NCBI RefSeq assembly: GCF_014635545.1
Contig: NZ_BMDA01000001.1
Location: forward strand, 388,739 to 452,738
Reading direction: 5' to 3'
DNA length: 64,000 bases
Source: Acinetobacter courvalinii
GTDB lineage: Bacteria; Pseudomonadota; Gammaproteobacteria; Pseudomonadales; Moraxellaceae
Of this stretch, positions 45,856-55,540 are shown piece after piece. The notes beneath the pieces are model-generated. The model worked only from the letters and a program-made list of their open reading frames with translations. It was not told where the DNA came from and searched no databases. Every line of letters starts with the position of its first letter. Position 1 is the stretch's first letter. Made by a program: the position numbers and the translations under genes.

Positions 45856-45990
45856 GCTTGATCTTGATTGGAGCGACTCAGGCATAATCAATTCAGTGAC
45901 GTAAATTGTCACAAATAGACAGAACCGTATAGACAGAGCAACGCGATACTTTGTAAAATGCACTAAATTTAAGCGTAAGCCTATAACAAG

Positions 45991-48900
45991 ATGTTGAACA
46001 ATATATTTCAAGCCTTAGACAGCTTAGGGCTTACTGCACAAAAACGTGCCTTACATATTTTATTTTCAAATCAAGATTTAAATACGCAAATCTTTTTGCA
46101 GCGTATCGATGGGCAACACCAAATCAATGCCGGGGTTGAAGCTGAACTCATCTGTCTGTCGACCAATGCGACCATTCCACTCAAACAATTTATTGGCAGT
46201 CAGGTTGCCGTTGATCAGGTCACAGATACAGGACAGCTATTCCGTACCACCGGCATTATTACTCAAGCATTGCAAGGACAATCGGATGGTAGCCTGACGG
46301 TCTATAAGCTGACTTTGCAAGATCCGACGGCACTGTGGCATAAACGCCGCAACTCCCGTGTATTCATGAATAAAAGTGTGCGGGACGTTGTTGAACTGGT
46401 GTTTAAGGAGTGGCAACAGAAAAGCCCGCTCTTTGCCGCCAGTCTGACACTAGATTTAAGCGGGCTAAGTCAAGACTACGATATTCGCCCATTTATCATG
46501 TCACAGAATGAAAGTGATTATGATTTTCTGACTCGCCTGATGCGTAGCGAAGGGATCAACTGGCTGATTGATGAAGCGCAATTGACAGTACCGAATTCAA
46601 ATAGCGCCATTCAGCCGCAGCGATTAAGACTGATTGATGACAATGCCCAGTATCAGGCGCTGGATCGACGTAAAGTACAGTACCATCGTAGCAGTGCAAC
46701 GGAACAATTTGACTCGATTACCAGTTTTATCGGCAACCGTTCCTTACAACCGACTTCGGTGTATGTGAACCGTTGGCAGCCTGATGCCTTAGACATGGAT
46801 GAAGGCACCGGTTCGGTCCTTACCACCCAGCAACATTCAGAACAGCATGATGCAACCCGCTTGGCGCTGGAAGATGCATGGCACTTTACGCCTGCATGGA
46901 TGCAAGACCTGAATAACGAAGATGGCGCAACGCCTTCAGGCAATCAACAGGTTGAACGTTTCAATCAAAATCTCAGTCATTACCATAATGCACAGGCCAA
47001 GCAATTCATTGCCCAGTCGACTCTACGTGATGCACAGGTGGGCTACTGGTTTGAGTTGCATGACCATCCTGAAATTGATCAACATGCTGGGGCAGACAAG
47101 GAATTCCTGATTACAGGCAAGCATTTCTATAATCAAAACAACTTGCCAAAAGATCTGCATCAGCAAATTGACCAGCTCTTGGCACAGAGTCAGTGGCAAC
47201 CTAAACAGTTCAATACAGATAACACAGAAGAACGCCAAGCCAATCAGCTCACACTACAACGCCGTCAGATCAAGATTGTTCCGGCATACAATCCTCAGCA
47301 GCATCGTCCCGAAGCGTATCCGCAACGGGCCAAAGTGGTCGGGCCTAGTGGTGAAGAAATCCATGTCGATGAATGGGGACGCATTAAAGTCAGATTCCTG
47401 TTTACCCGTACAGAAGACCATAGCCACGATGGGGGTGCAGGTGCCAACGACAACGATACTGACTCTGCATGGATCGATGTGTTGACGCCGTGGGCAGGTG
47501 AAGGCTACGGCGCACGTTTCTTGCCAAGAATTGGTGAGATTGTGGTGATTGATTTCTTTGACGGTAATATTGACCGTCCCTATGTGGTGGGGCGAATTCA
47601 TGAAGCACAACGGAGTCCGACCAAGTTTGACAATGCCGGCAAGCTGCCGGATACCAAGAAACTGGCTGGGATTAAATCCAAAGAAGTCCAAGGCGAAGGC
47701 TTTAACCAACTGCGTTTTGATGACACCACGGGACAAATCAGTGCACAACTACAAAGCAGTCATGCTGCCACTCAACTGAATCTCGGTAAACTCAGCCATC
47801 CCAAAGACAAGGCTGAAAGTGAAGACCGAGGTGAGGGTTTTGAGCTGCGGACCGATCAGTGGGGGGCAGTACGTGCAGGTCAGGGTTTACTGCTGAGTAC
47901 ACAGAAACAGGATCAGGCCCAAGGCGAACATCTCGATGCGCAGCCAGCCAAGCAACAGATCGAAGGCAATCAAAGCAATGCCAAAGCCTTAAGCGAAGTT
48001 GCCAAGAACCAGCAAACCGATGAAATTGAATCCTTAGAACAGTTAAAAGACTTTGCTGATCAGATTCAGGACAAGATCGCAAAATTTGAAAAAGCGTTAT
48101 TGCTGTTGAATTCACCTGCGGGGATTGGTCTGAGTACCAGTGAAGATATTCATCTTTCTGCGGATGGACAGATCAATCAGATTGCGGGTGATAGTATTAA
48201 TCTGAGTACCCAAAAGAATTTCGTTGCACATGTTCAGAACAGGATTAGCCTGTTTGCGGCACAGAATGGCATCAAGCAGGTCGCTGCCAAAGGTAAGTTT
48301 GAAGTTCATGCCCAGTCGGATGGGATGGACTTACTTGCCAAGCAAGGGATTCAGATTATTTCCACCGAAGACCGCATTGAAATTACCAGCCCTAAAGAAA
48401 TTGTATTTACTGCGCAAGGTTCGCAACTCAAGCTGAATGGTTCAGGGATTTTTCCGACTACAGGTGGTAAGTTTGAGGTGAAAGCGGGGCAGCATTTGTT
48501 TATGGGTGGGGCGAGTGTTAGTGCCCAATCCAGTTTGCCACCACCACCAAAACGTGGACACGGGATATTGGAGTTGCTGCACGATTATAAACATGGCGAG
48601 TTTGTGAAACAGGGTGGCTATCAGGTTATTGATTCACTGGGTCAGCAGTTTTCCGGACAGTTGGATGATAAAGGTTTTGTAAGGATTTCTGGACTGGCAA
48701 CGGGTGCAGCAAAAGTTGTATTTGAAGATGATAAACGTGATCCGTGGGCGGAATCCAGTGACTTTAAACGCCCGCCAATGTGGCCAAATGAAAATGACCC
48801 TGATGCGCAGACCTTATTAGGCAAAGCAGAAACAGGTCTAAAAAATGCTGTTAGCAGTGCCAAGAATGCTTTAGGTCAATCCTTTACCAATCCTTCTTCT

Positions 48901-49191
48901 GTGCTAAAAACGCTTGAGACTGCAAAGCAGTTGAAAGAGAGGGGAGCAAAGGCTTTATTGCCAATGCTACAGCAGGGAGTTCAGTCGAACCTGACAGAAC
49001 AAGCAAATAAACTATTGGCTGATCAGGTCAAAGACAATCCATTGGCGCAAAAAGTGATGAAAAATATGAGTAGTCCTTTAGACAGTCTATCCCAGTTAAA
49101 AAATCCATTGCGTACGCAACAGAACCTAATTGCAAGCGATAAAAAGACTAAAGATCCGTTCGATGCAACGCGTTTTGATTTTAAAAATTAA
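45991..49191 (+). CDS. vgrG: VgrG, type VI secretion spike protein
   Basis: VgrG trimers cap the type VI secretion needle and carry effectors. The gp27-like domain fills about 1-400 and the gp5-like OB segment begins near 447 (VVGPSGEEIHVDEWGRIKVRF). A DUF2345-type beta-helix follows (about 560-830). Unusual is a C-terminal extension of about 240 residues with a transthyretin-like segment (GYQVIDSLGQQFSGQLDD) and a helical tail, the likely docking site for the Rhs effector encoded 20 nt downstream. At 1066 aa it is longer than a bare VgrG. No other type VI genes are in the window. Confidence 0.93.
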   Translation: MLNNIFQALDSLGLTAQKRALHILFSNQDLNTQIFLQRIDGQHQINAGVEAELICLSTNATIPLKQFIGSQVAVDQVTDTGQLFRTTGIITQALQGQSDGSLTVYKLTLQDPTALWHKRRNSRVFMNKSVRDVVELVFKEWQQKSPLFAASLTLDLSGLSQDYDIRPFIMSQNESDYDFLTRLMRSEGINWLIDEAQLTVPNSNSAIQPQRLRLIDDNAQYQALDRRKVQYHRSSATEQFDSITSFIGNRSLQPTSVYVNRWQPDALDMDEGTGSVLTTQQHSEQHDATRLALEDAWHFTPAWMQDLNNEDGATPSGNQQVERFNQNLSHYHNAQAKQFIAQSTLRDAQVGYWFELHDHPEIDQHAGADKEFLITGKHFYNQNNLPKDLHQQIDQLLAQSQWQPKQFNTDNTEERQANQLTLQRRQIKIVPAYNPQQHRPEAYPQRAKVVGPSGEEIHVDEWGRIKVRFLFTRTEDHSHDGGAGANDNDTDSAWIDVLTPWAGEGYGARFLPRIGEIVVIDFFDGNIDRPYVVGRIHEAQRSPTKFDNAGKLPDTKKLAGIKSKEVQGEGFNQLRFDDTTGQISAQLQSSHAATQLNLGKLSHPKDKAESEDRGEGFELRTDQWGAVRAGQGLLLSTQKQDQAQGEHLDAQPAKQQIEGNQSNAKALSEVAKNQQTDEIESLEQLKDFADQIQDKIAKFEKALLLLNSPAGIGLSTSEDIHLSADGQINQIAGDSINLSTQKNFVAHVQNRISLFAAQNGIKQVAAKGKFEVHAQSDGMDLLAKQGIQIISTEDRIEITSPKEIVFTAQGSQLKLNGSGIFPTTGGKFEVKAGQHLFMGGASVSAQSSLPPPPKRGHGILELLHDYKHGEFVKQGGYQVIDSLGQQFSGQLDDKGFVRISGLATGAAKVVFEDDKRDPWAESSDFKRPPMWPNENDPDAQTLLGKAETGLKNAVSSAKNALGQSFTNPSSVLKTLETAKQLKERGAKALLPMLQQGVQSNLTEQANKLLADQVKDNPLAQKVMKNMSSPLDSLSQLKNPLRTQQNLIASDKKTKDPFDATRFDFKN

Positions 49192-49210
49192 GCTTTGAGA
49201 ATGATGAAAG

Positions 49211-52200
49211 ATGGCAACACCACCTAAGAAGACCAACAACCAGCAAAATAAACAGAGTGTAAGAACCAATACTGGACAAGTTGCGGTTGTGCCTTTAAAC
49301 AAAATGTATGCTGCTGATGTCAAAGCAGGTATGAATAAAATCAATTCATGGTTGAAAAAAAATACAAATGACTATGTCGATTTAAATACCATTAAAAGTG
49401 TAGCAGGCTCACTTCCAGTGATTGGTAATGCAATTGCTTTGGTCGATGCGGTTTATGATGTTGTCGATATCAGTAAAAAACCAAACCCTGGTTTTGGAGA
49501 TTGGCTGAATCTTGGTTTAGATGTGATTGGTATTATTCCTGTACCGCCAACCATGGCAACAATGCGCATGAGCTTGAGACCGACTTTGAATCTGGTTCGT
49601 CAAAAAGCAGGCGGGGTAATTTCCGATACTATCTTGGTGATTTTAAGTGATCACTTAAATGAACGTATTGCAGGTGAACTCGATCAGTTTGCGGCAAAAG
49701 CTCAACCGCTTGTCAAAGATATGATGCAGCACTGTGGAACAAAAATCACCAGCATCAGTAATGATTTTGCCAACGGTATACAAAAAATATTAAATGGTCA
49801 CGTCTTTAGTTCAGCAGGTAATGTTAAGCAAGCACAGAAACAACTTAATAAAGTCAGTTTAGATAATTTACAGCGTAATCCTAAAGCTACTTTCAATAAT
49901 GCTGTAGATGGTTTGACGAATTTATGGAAAGCGAGTGTTAAGGAAAATATTAACACGGTTGCCAAAGGTGTTTCATCGGTTGTGCCAGCCAGTGCGAAAC
50001 AGCCAATTCAGCTGGTCATTACAGGGATTCGTGGTTTTGGTAAAAAAGCGCCGCAGTTCTTGATGACTTTAGCCGATCCAGGCAAAGCAATGAGTATTGC
50101 CTGGTTACTTAATGTCTTATTAAAAGCGGTGCAAAAATTCAAATTAAAGAAAAAAGCCACAGCCAATATTACTCAGAAACAGGTTGCTAAAAAAGAAAAG
50201 AGTCGACCGAGTGGGGAACTGGAAAAAACCAATCACCAAGCCAAAGCTAAAAACAATCCAAATGAAGTGACATGTGCACTGAATTTAGGTGGTGGAAAGA
50301 CCAAAACAGGTACTAAAAAACATATTACTTATGCATTGGGAACTGAGTTTTTAACTCATCAGGATGCATATGTGTCTGCGATTGAAAGTTTTATTTTAAA
50401 TCGAACCTATGCATCGAATTTGTATCAATTAGATCAAGGCGAGTTCGGGGCAAGATGGTTGACCTCTTTTACCACCCGAATTGTGCCGCAAAGTGAATAT
50501 ATTGAGGAAACGGAACAACAGACCGCATATATCAAACCGTTGGCAGGGCTGGAATATATTGGTCCAGACGCACGCCCTGTCAAATTACCTCAATTAAAAG
50601 TGGGCGAAAGCTTTCACAATCAAACAGAAGATTTTTACTATAGTGTGATCTCTGAACATATTCAGATGATTTCGTATCAAAAAGAAGAAAAGCATATTTT
50701 TGAAAAGTATCAAGATTATTATCGCTTATCTGCGATTGAATATAAAAATGGGGTGACTTTAGCGGTTCGTTATGACCATCAATCAGGTGATCATTCATTT
50801 ATTTCGGATGTATTGATTAAAGAGAAGCAAAAACTATTGGCGCATGTCGCTTTCCAAGTCGATGCACAAGGCCGTATTGAAGATGCATGGTTGGTGGAAA
50901 ATGGGCAATTGCTTCGTCCGCTTGCGAGCTATAACTATAATTATAAAGGCGATTTAATCGAGGCCATTACTGAAAATGGCGCAAGCTATCATTATCAATA
51001 TGAGCATCACTTATTAAGTCGTTATACCGATCTAACGGGTCGTGGTATTAATCTGGAATATGACGGGATTGAACCCACATCGAAGGCCTTTCACGAATGG
51101 GCTGATGATGGCAGCTCTGAGAGCAGACTGGCATGGGATGAAAATATCCGTTTAACCTATGTAACGGATGCCTATGGGGCAGAAACTTGGTATTACTATG
51201 ATATTGATGGCTATACCTATCGCATCATTTATCCTGATGGATTGGAAGAATGGTTCTTCCGTGATGATTTTGCCCGTGTCACCAAGCATGTTGATCGTGA
51301 CGCCGCGGTAACCATTTATGAATATGATGAAAGTGGCAATATTGTCAGTGTAACCCAACCTGACGGTTCAAATTTATATTATGCTTATGATGACAAACGT
51401 CAATTAACAGGTATGGTCGATGCTGAGCAAGGGCGATGGTTTAAGGAATATGATGCTCAGGGCAATATCAGCAAGGAAATCGATCCGCTAAAACGTGTAA
51501 CAGAATACAGTTACAATTCTTTGGGTTTACTCACTTCGATAAAAGATGCCAAAGGGGGCTCCAAGCAGTTAAAGTATGATGATCAAGGCAATCTGATCAG
51601 TTATACCGACTGTTCGGGCAAAACCACAACATGGCAGTATGATGAACGTGGGCGAGTAAAATCAGTTGAAAATGCCTTACAGCAGAAAGTTGAATATTTT
51701 TATAGTGATTTAAGCACAGAATCACGTGAACCGATTATTAAAGGTTTGCCACTGAATGCTTTTGGTCAGCTTGAAAAAATCAAACATGCCGATGCCACGG
51801 AAGAACATTTTGTGCATGATGCCGAAGGGCGTTTATTGGCGCATGTCGATGCCAAAGGACAACTCACGCAATATCAATATGACGCGGCAGGACTGATTTC
51901 ATCTCGTACGGATGCCTTGAAGCATACGTTGAAATATCAATGGGACAAGCTAAATCGTCTAAAACGTTTGACCAATGAAAATGGGGCAAGCTACGAATTT
52001 TTCTATGATGTTGCCAGTCGCCTGATTAAAGAAATTGATTTTGATGGTAAAGAAACCCTGTACAAATATGATGAAACAGATGGTAATTTATCCAGCAGTA
52101 TTGAGGTGGCCTCTGCATTTGGGCAGGACTTAAAAGATCGGACTGCACCGAAAGATCGTATTCAACAATTCCTATTTGACAGCATGGGACGACTGGAACG

Positions 52201-54118
52201 GCGTCAGGCAGGCTATGGCTATACCGAGCAGGAATTAGAACAAAAACAGGTTGAAGAATTTGCCTATAACAATAATGGTCAATTGATTCAGGCTAAAAAT
52301 AATGAGAGCAATCTCCAAGCGTATTACGATGTCGTCGGTAATCTGGTGAGAGAGCATCATCAAGATTATCAAACGCATAAAACTGCGGTGTGGAAACACA
52401 GTTATGATGAAATTAATGATCGGATTAAAACCATACGCCCAGATGGACAACAGGTTGACTGGTTAACTTATGGCAGTGGACATGTTTATGGTTTGGTCCT
52501 GAATGGTGAAGATACTGTCAGTTTTGAACGAGACGATTTGCATCGTGAAACTGTTCGCCATTATGCCAACGGGATTAGCCAAGAGCAGCATTATGATGAA
52601 CTGGGGCGTCTGACTCAGCAGCGCGTGCTGAATGGGCATGAATTTGCATATACATCGCCGCAGCAGGCAATACAGAACAATGCCATTCAAGAAACTGAAC
52701 AGTTGATTCAGCGTTTATATCAGTACGATAAAACGGGGCAATTGCTCAATATTGCAGATACTCGCCGGGGCAATATCCAGTATAAATACGATCCTGTCGG
52801 TCGTTTACTTGAAGCCAATAGTAAGCTGGGCAAAGAAACCTTTAGTTTTGACCCTGCGAGTAACATTATTGACCGAAATCATCATCAAGAACCGAATGCA
52901 GCCGCAACAGCAAGTCTTGCTTATGGTTATAACCGTTTGGTGAATAATGTTGTTAAAGCATATCTAGATCAGCAATATCAGTACGATGCTTATGGTCAAT
53001 TGGTGCGTCAAAAGTCATCTAAAGGGGACTTGTACCTTGAGTGGGATGCTTGTGGGCGGTTGATCAAGAGTCGTAATACAGAATACACTGCGGAGTATCG
53101 TTATGATGCTTTAGGACGACGTATTCAGAAACGCAGTAAGCAGCATCATACTGGGCATGAGCAAACGGTGATCTATGGGTGGGATGGCAATACTTTGGCC
53201 TTTGAATCCAATGAACAGATCACCAAGCATTATGTGTATGAGAAAGATAGTTTTGTCCCTCTATTGCAAGCAATCTATCGTGAACCGATTGAGCTTGTAC
53301 AGACACCTGATTGGACAGATCAGCCTTATCATATTGCCAAAGATCCTTTATGGCGTAAGACCGCCCCAGCAAAATCTTTAAATGATATTTGTTTCTATCA
53401 TTGTGATCATTTGGGTACACCTCAGGAGATGAGCGATGCTCAAGGTCAAATGGTCTGGAAAGCTGAATATAAGGCATGGGGCGAGCTCGTGTCAGCAAAG
53501 TCAGCATCTAACTTTTTTGAAAATTCAGAAATCGTCACCAATAATATCCGCTTCCAAGGGCAGTATTTTGATGAAGAAACAGGTTTACATTACAACCGTT
53601 ATCGATATTATTCGCCCTATGTAGGACGTTTTATCTCTAAAGATCCGATTGGATTGTTGGGCGGGAATAACGTTTATGCTTATGCGCCGAATCCTGTAAG
53701 TTGGATTGATCCTTTAGGTTTAGCTAAGAAGAAGAAGCAAAACAATGTATCAGAAACAAATAATTGTAAGGATGATTGTGGGGGGATATTACTATTAGAC
53801 CCTAAAGATATTAATTTTGCTCAAAGATCAGTGAACCCAAAATTTGATACACCAGATGGAAAAGTTTCAATTCAAAGCTCAATTAATAACGGTGCAGCTC
53901 AAGTTGCTAATTTTCCACCTATTAGTGTAATTAATGTAAAAGGTCAATGGGTTGCAAGAGATGGTAATAGTCGTTTATTGATTGCAAAGTCTACCAAGGC
54001 TACATCTATAAGTGCTATAGATGACTCAGGATGTTTAGATAAAAGAAAAGATCTAAATTCGAGATTGAGAAATAATGGGTTACCGAGCCAAGGTACATCA
54101 AACTTACCAAAATACTAG
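49211..54118 (+). CDS. Rhs-repeat type VI effector with C-terminal toxin tail
   Basis: This 1635-residue protein is a polymorphic toxin. The N-terminal part holds two hydrophobic segments (about 62-85 and 97-115), a central part is built of YD/Rhs repeats (about 550-1450, for example YDxxGN), and the core ends in RFISKDPIGLLGGNNVYAY and the cleavage-type motif DPLGL (Asp1500-Leu1504). The remaining 131 residues are a swapped-in toxin tail. It reads GQWVARDGNSRLLIAKS within a ParB/sulfiredoxin-like pattern (DGxxRxxxA), so a nuclease is likely but unproven. No PAAR domain is seen. It is co-transcribed with vgrG. Confidence 0.9.
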   Translation: MATPPKKTNNQQNKQSVRTNTGQVAVVPLNKMYAADVKAGMNKINSWLKKNTNDYVDLNTIKSVAGSLPVIGNAIALVDAVYDVVDISKKPNPGFGDWLNLGLDVIGIIPVPPTMATMRMSLRPTLNLVRQKAGGVISDTILVILSDHLNERIAGELDQFAAKAQPLVKDMMQHCGTKITSISNDFANGIQKILNGHVFSSAGNVKQAQKQLNKVSLDNLQRNPKATFNNAVDGLTNLWKASVKENINTVAKGVSSVVPASAKQPIQLVITGIRGFGKKAPQFLMTLADPGKAMSIAWLLNVLLKAVQKFKLKKKATANITQKQVAKKEKSRPSGELEKTNHQAKAKNNPNEVTCALNLGGGKTKTGTKKHITYALGTEFLTHQDAYVSAIESFILNRTYASNLYQLDQGEFGARWLTSFTTRIVPQSEYIEETEQQTAYIKPLAGLEYIGPDARPVKLPQLKVGESFHNQTEDFYYSVISEHIQMISYQKEEKHIFEKYQDYYRLSAIEYKNGVTLAVRYDHQSGDHSFISDVLIKEKQKLLAHVAFQVDAQGRIEDAWLVENGQLLRPLASYNYNYKGDLIEAITENGASYHYQYEHHLLSRYTDLTGRGINLEYDGIEPTSKAFHEWADDGSSESRLAWDENIRLTYVTDAYGAETWYYYDIDGYTYRIIYPDGLEEWFFRDDFARVTKHVDRDAAVTIYEYDESGNIVSVTQPDGSNLYYAYDDKRQLTGMVDAEQGRWFKEYDAQGNISKEIDPLKRVTEYSYNSLGLLTSIKDAKGGSKQLKYDDQGNLISYTDCSGKTTTWQYDERGRVKSVENALQQKVEYFYSDLSTESREPIIKGLPLNAFGQLEKIKHADATEEHFVHDAEGRLLAHVDAKGQLTQYQYDAAGLISSRTDALKHTLKYQWDKLNRLKRLTNENGASYEFFYDVASRLIKEIDFDGKETLYKYDETDGNLSSSIEVASAFGQDLKDRTAPKDRIQQFLFDSMGRLERRQAGYGYTEQELEQKQVEEFAYNNNGQLIQAKNNESNLQAYYDVVGNLVREHHQDYQTHKTAVWKHSYDEINDRIKTIRPDGQQVDWLTYGSGHVYGLVLNGEDTVSFERDDLHRETVRHYANGISQEQHYDELGRLTQQRVLNGHEFAYTSPQQAIQNNAIQETEQLIQRLYQYDKTGQLLNIADTRRGNIQYKYDPVGRLLEANSKLGKETFSFDPASNIIDRNHHQEPNAAATASLAYGYNRLVNNVVKAYLDQQYQYDAYGQLVRQKSSKGDLYLEWDACGRLIKSRNTEYTAEYRYDALGRRIQKRSKQHHTGHEQTVIYGWDGNTLAFESNEQITKHYVYEKDSFVPLLQAIYREPIELVQTPDWTDQPYHIAKDPLWRKTAPAKSLNDICFYHCDHLGTPQEMSDAQGQMVWKAEYKAWGELVSAKSASNFFENSEIVTNNIRFQGQYFDEETGLHYNRYRYYSPYVGRFISKDPIGLLGGNNVYAYAPNPVSWIDPLGLAKKKKQNNVSETNNCKDDCGGILLLDPKDINFAQRSVNPKFDTPDGKVSIQSSINNGAAQVANFPPISVINVKGQWVARDGNSRLLIAKSTKATSISAIDDSGCLDKRKDLNSRLRNNGLPSQGTSNLPKY

Positions 54119-54136
54119 TTTTAAAGAAGAGTTGTT

Positions 54137-54574
54137 ATGATTGTTGAAATAGAAATTCCCTTTTGGCAAGATCCCCAATGTCATGTTTTTACTCAACATT
54201 ATCGGGATGATTTAATTACCTATTTTACATGCTGGGATGATAATGCTGAGCTGATAAAAAATAAACTCGGAGAGATTTTTTTTAATGATGTTTTAAGTGT
54301 CAAAATTGAAAGTAAAATTAGAAGTTACCTAGTAGATGAGCCCGAGTATAGATCATCTATATATGAGGTTTTAGATTCTAAAGTGATAAGGAAATACTTA
54401 AAGAAAAGAGAGAAATGGGAATATTCTAAAGTTAATATTAAAGATTATAGGTGCTTTGTTGTTAACAGTCATGATTATCAAATTGTAATTATAGCAAAAA
54501 AATATACATTTAAATTAATTTCAGTTGATCCACATACAGATGTGATATATAAAAAAATTTTAGAGCTAAATTGA
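54137..54574 (+). CDS. candidate immunity protein for the Rhs tail
   Basis: This acidic, soluble 145-residue protein begins MIVEIEIPFWQ and starts 19 nt after the effector gene, the usual place of a cognate immunity gene. It is markedly AT-rich like the toxin tail, unlike the GC-rich Rhs core. No family is recognised. The call rests on position and composition. Confidence 0.7.
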   Translation: MIVEIEIPFWQDPQCHVFTQHYRDDLITYFTCWDDNAELIKNKLGEIFFNDVLSVKIESKIRSYLVDEPEYRSSIYEVLDSKVIRKYLKKREKWEYSKVNIKDYRCFVVNSHDYQIVIIAKKYTFKLISVDPHTDVIYKKILELN

Positions 54575-54790
54575 AAGTGAACTACTGGAATAAAAACAAT
54601 TATACTGCAAGTTAATTGTTTTTTATTTTTAAAGTTAAGTATTTTATTCAGTTTTTTTTCTGAAAAATTATACTTTTTATGAAACATAAAGAAGGTCTTT
54701 TTAAGAGGGTTATAGCTTTAAACTCTAATTTTGATTAGGTAGGTGTAAATATTTGTTGGGTTTTTATTGTGTGCTTGGAAGTGTTTATAA

Positions 54791-55276
54791 ATGGGTCGTA
54801 GTTTAAACGTATTAAATATTTATGCAGGAAAAACTAGCTCTGGTAATACTAAAGCAGAGGAAGTCCTTGTAGAAGATATAGATGTAAACATTTATAAGCT
54901 ACTATCTGCCCCAGGCTTGGCTCTAAATTTAGCAAAAGGCGATATTTTTAAATTTTTTAATAGCGGAGAACCCGTAAAGGTTATACATCGAGGTGGGAAT
55001 TTTAATATACATATTTATGAGGCGAATTTAACTCTTGAGGATTATGAAGACTTTAAGAATGAACTTTTAGACTATTTAGAAGGAACTATAGATGGTTTGA
55101 GTGGGAATAATATGGCTATTACTGTTCCATCAACTCAAGGTATCCAAAGAGTAAATAGTTTTTTTATAAACTTTAGTGAAATATCAGGTAATAGCTGGGC
55201 TTTTACTAATATTTATAAAAATTATGAAGATTTTGATGATGAAACATTACTGGGTTGGTGGGATAAAAAGTGTTAG
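54791..55276 (+). CDS. DUF4265-like hypothetical protein, possible orphan immunity gene
   Basis: This soluble 161-residue protein is weakly like DUF4265 proteins: EDIDVNIYKLLSAPGLALNL then AKGDIFKFFNSGEPVKVI, followed by a GGNFNIHI strand. A role cannot be proven. It follows the immunity candidate by about 215 nt on the same strand. Arrays of different immunity-like genes behind an Rhs gene often protect against toxins of former or competing alleles. Confidence 0.5.
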   Translation: MGRSLNVLNIYAGKTSSGNTKAEEVLVEDIDVNIYKLLSAPGLALNLAKGDIFKFFNSGEPVKVIHRGGNFNIHIYEANLTLEDYEDFKNELLDYLEGTIDGLSGNNMAITVPSTQGIQRVNSFFINFSEISGNSWAFTNIYKNYEDFDDETLLGWWDKKC

Positions 55277-55290
55277 TTGATTGTTTGACA

Positions 55291-55431
55291 ATGGCGTTTC
55301 ACTATCAAGCACTTGAACAAGCACTAGATAAAAATGAAAATTTAAGCAAAGATGAACAAGAAAAATTTAAACAAACAATGAGTACGATATCTAAAGATTT
55401 ATATGCTTTGTATCCATTCAAATATTTCTAA
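55291..55431 (+). CDS. possible 46-residue ORF after the Rhs locus
   Basis: ATG at 55291 opens 46 codons with a helical, Lys/Glu-rich product (YQALEQALDKNENLSKDEQE). It has no obvious ribosome-binding site. It may be a relic of a further immunity or toxin gene. It is 15 nt downstream of the preceding stop. Confidence 0.3.
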   Translation: MAFHYQALEQALDKNENLSKDEQEKFKQTMSTISKDLYALYPFKYF

Positions 55432-55540
55432 AAAATCATTTTGTTGAGTAGATGCGGGTTGAGGAATGTTGAGATAAAATTTAACTTGCCCAATATAACC
55501 GAGAAAATCTACATCCATGTATATTTTCCCAATTTAAGCC

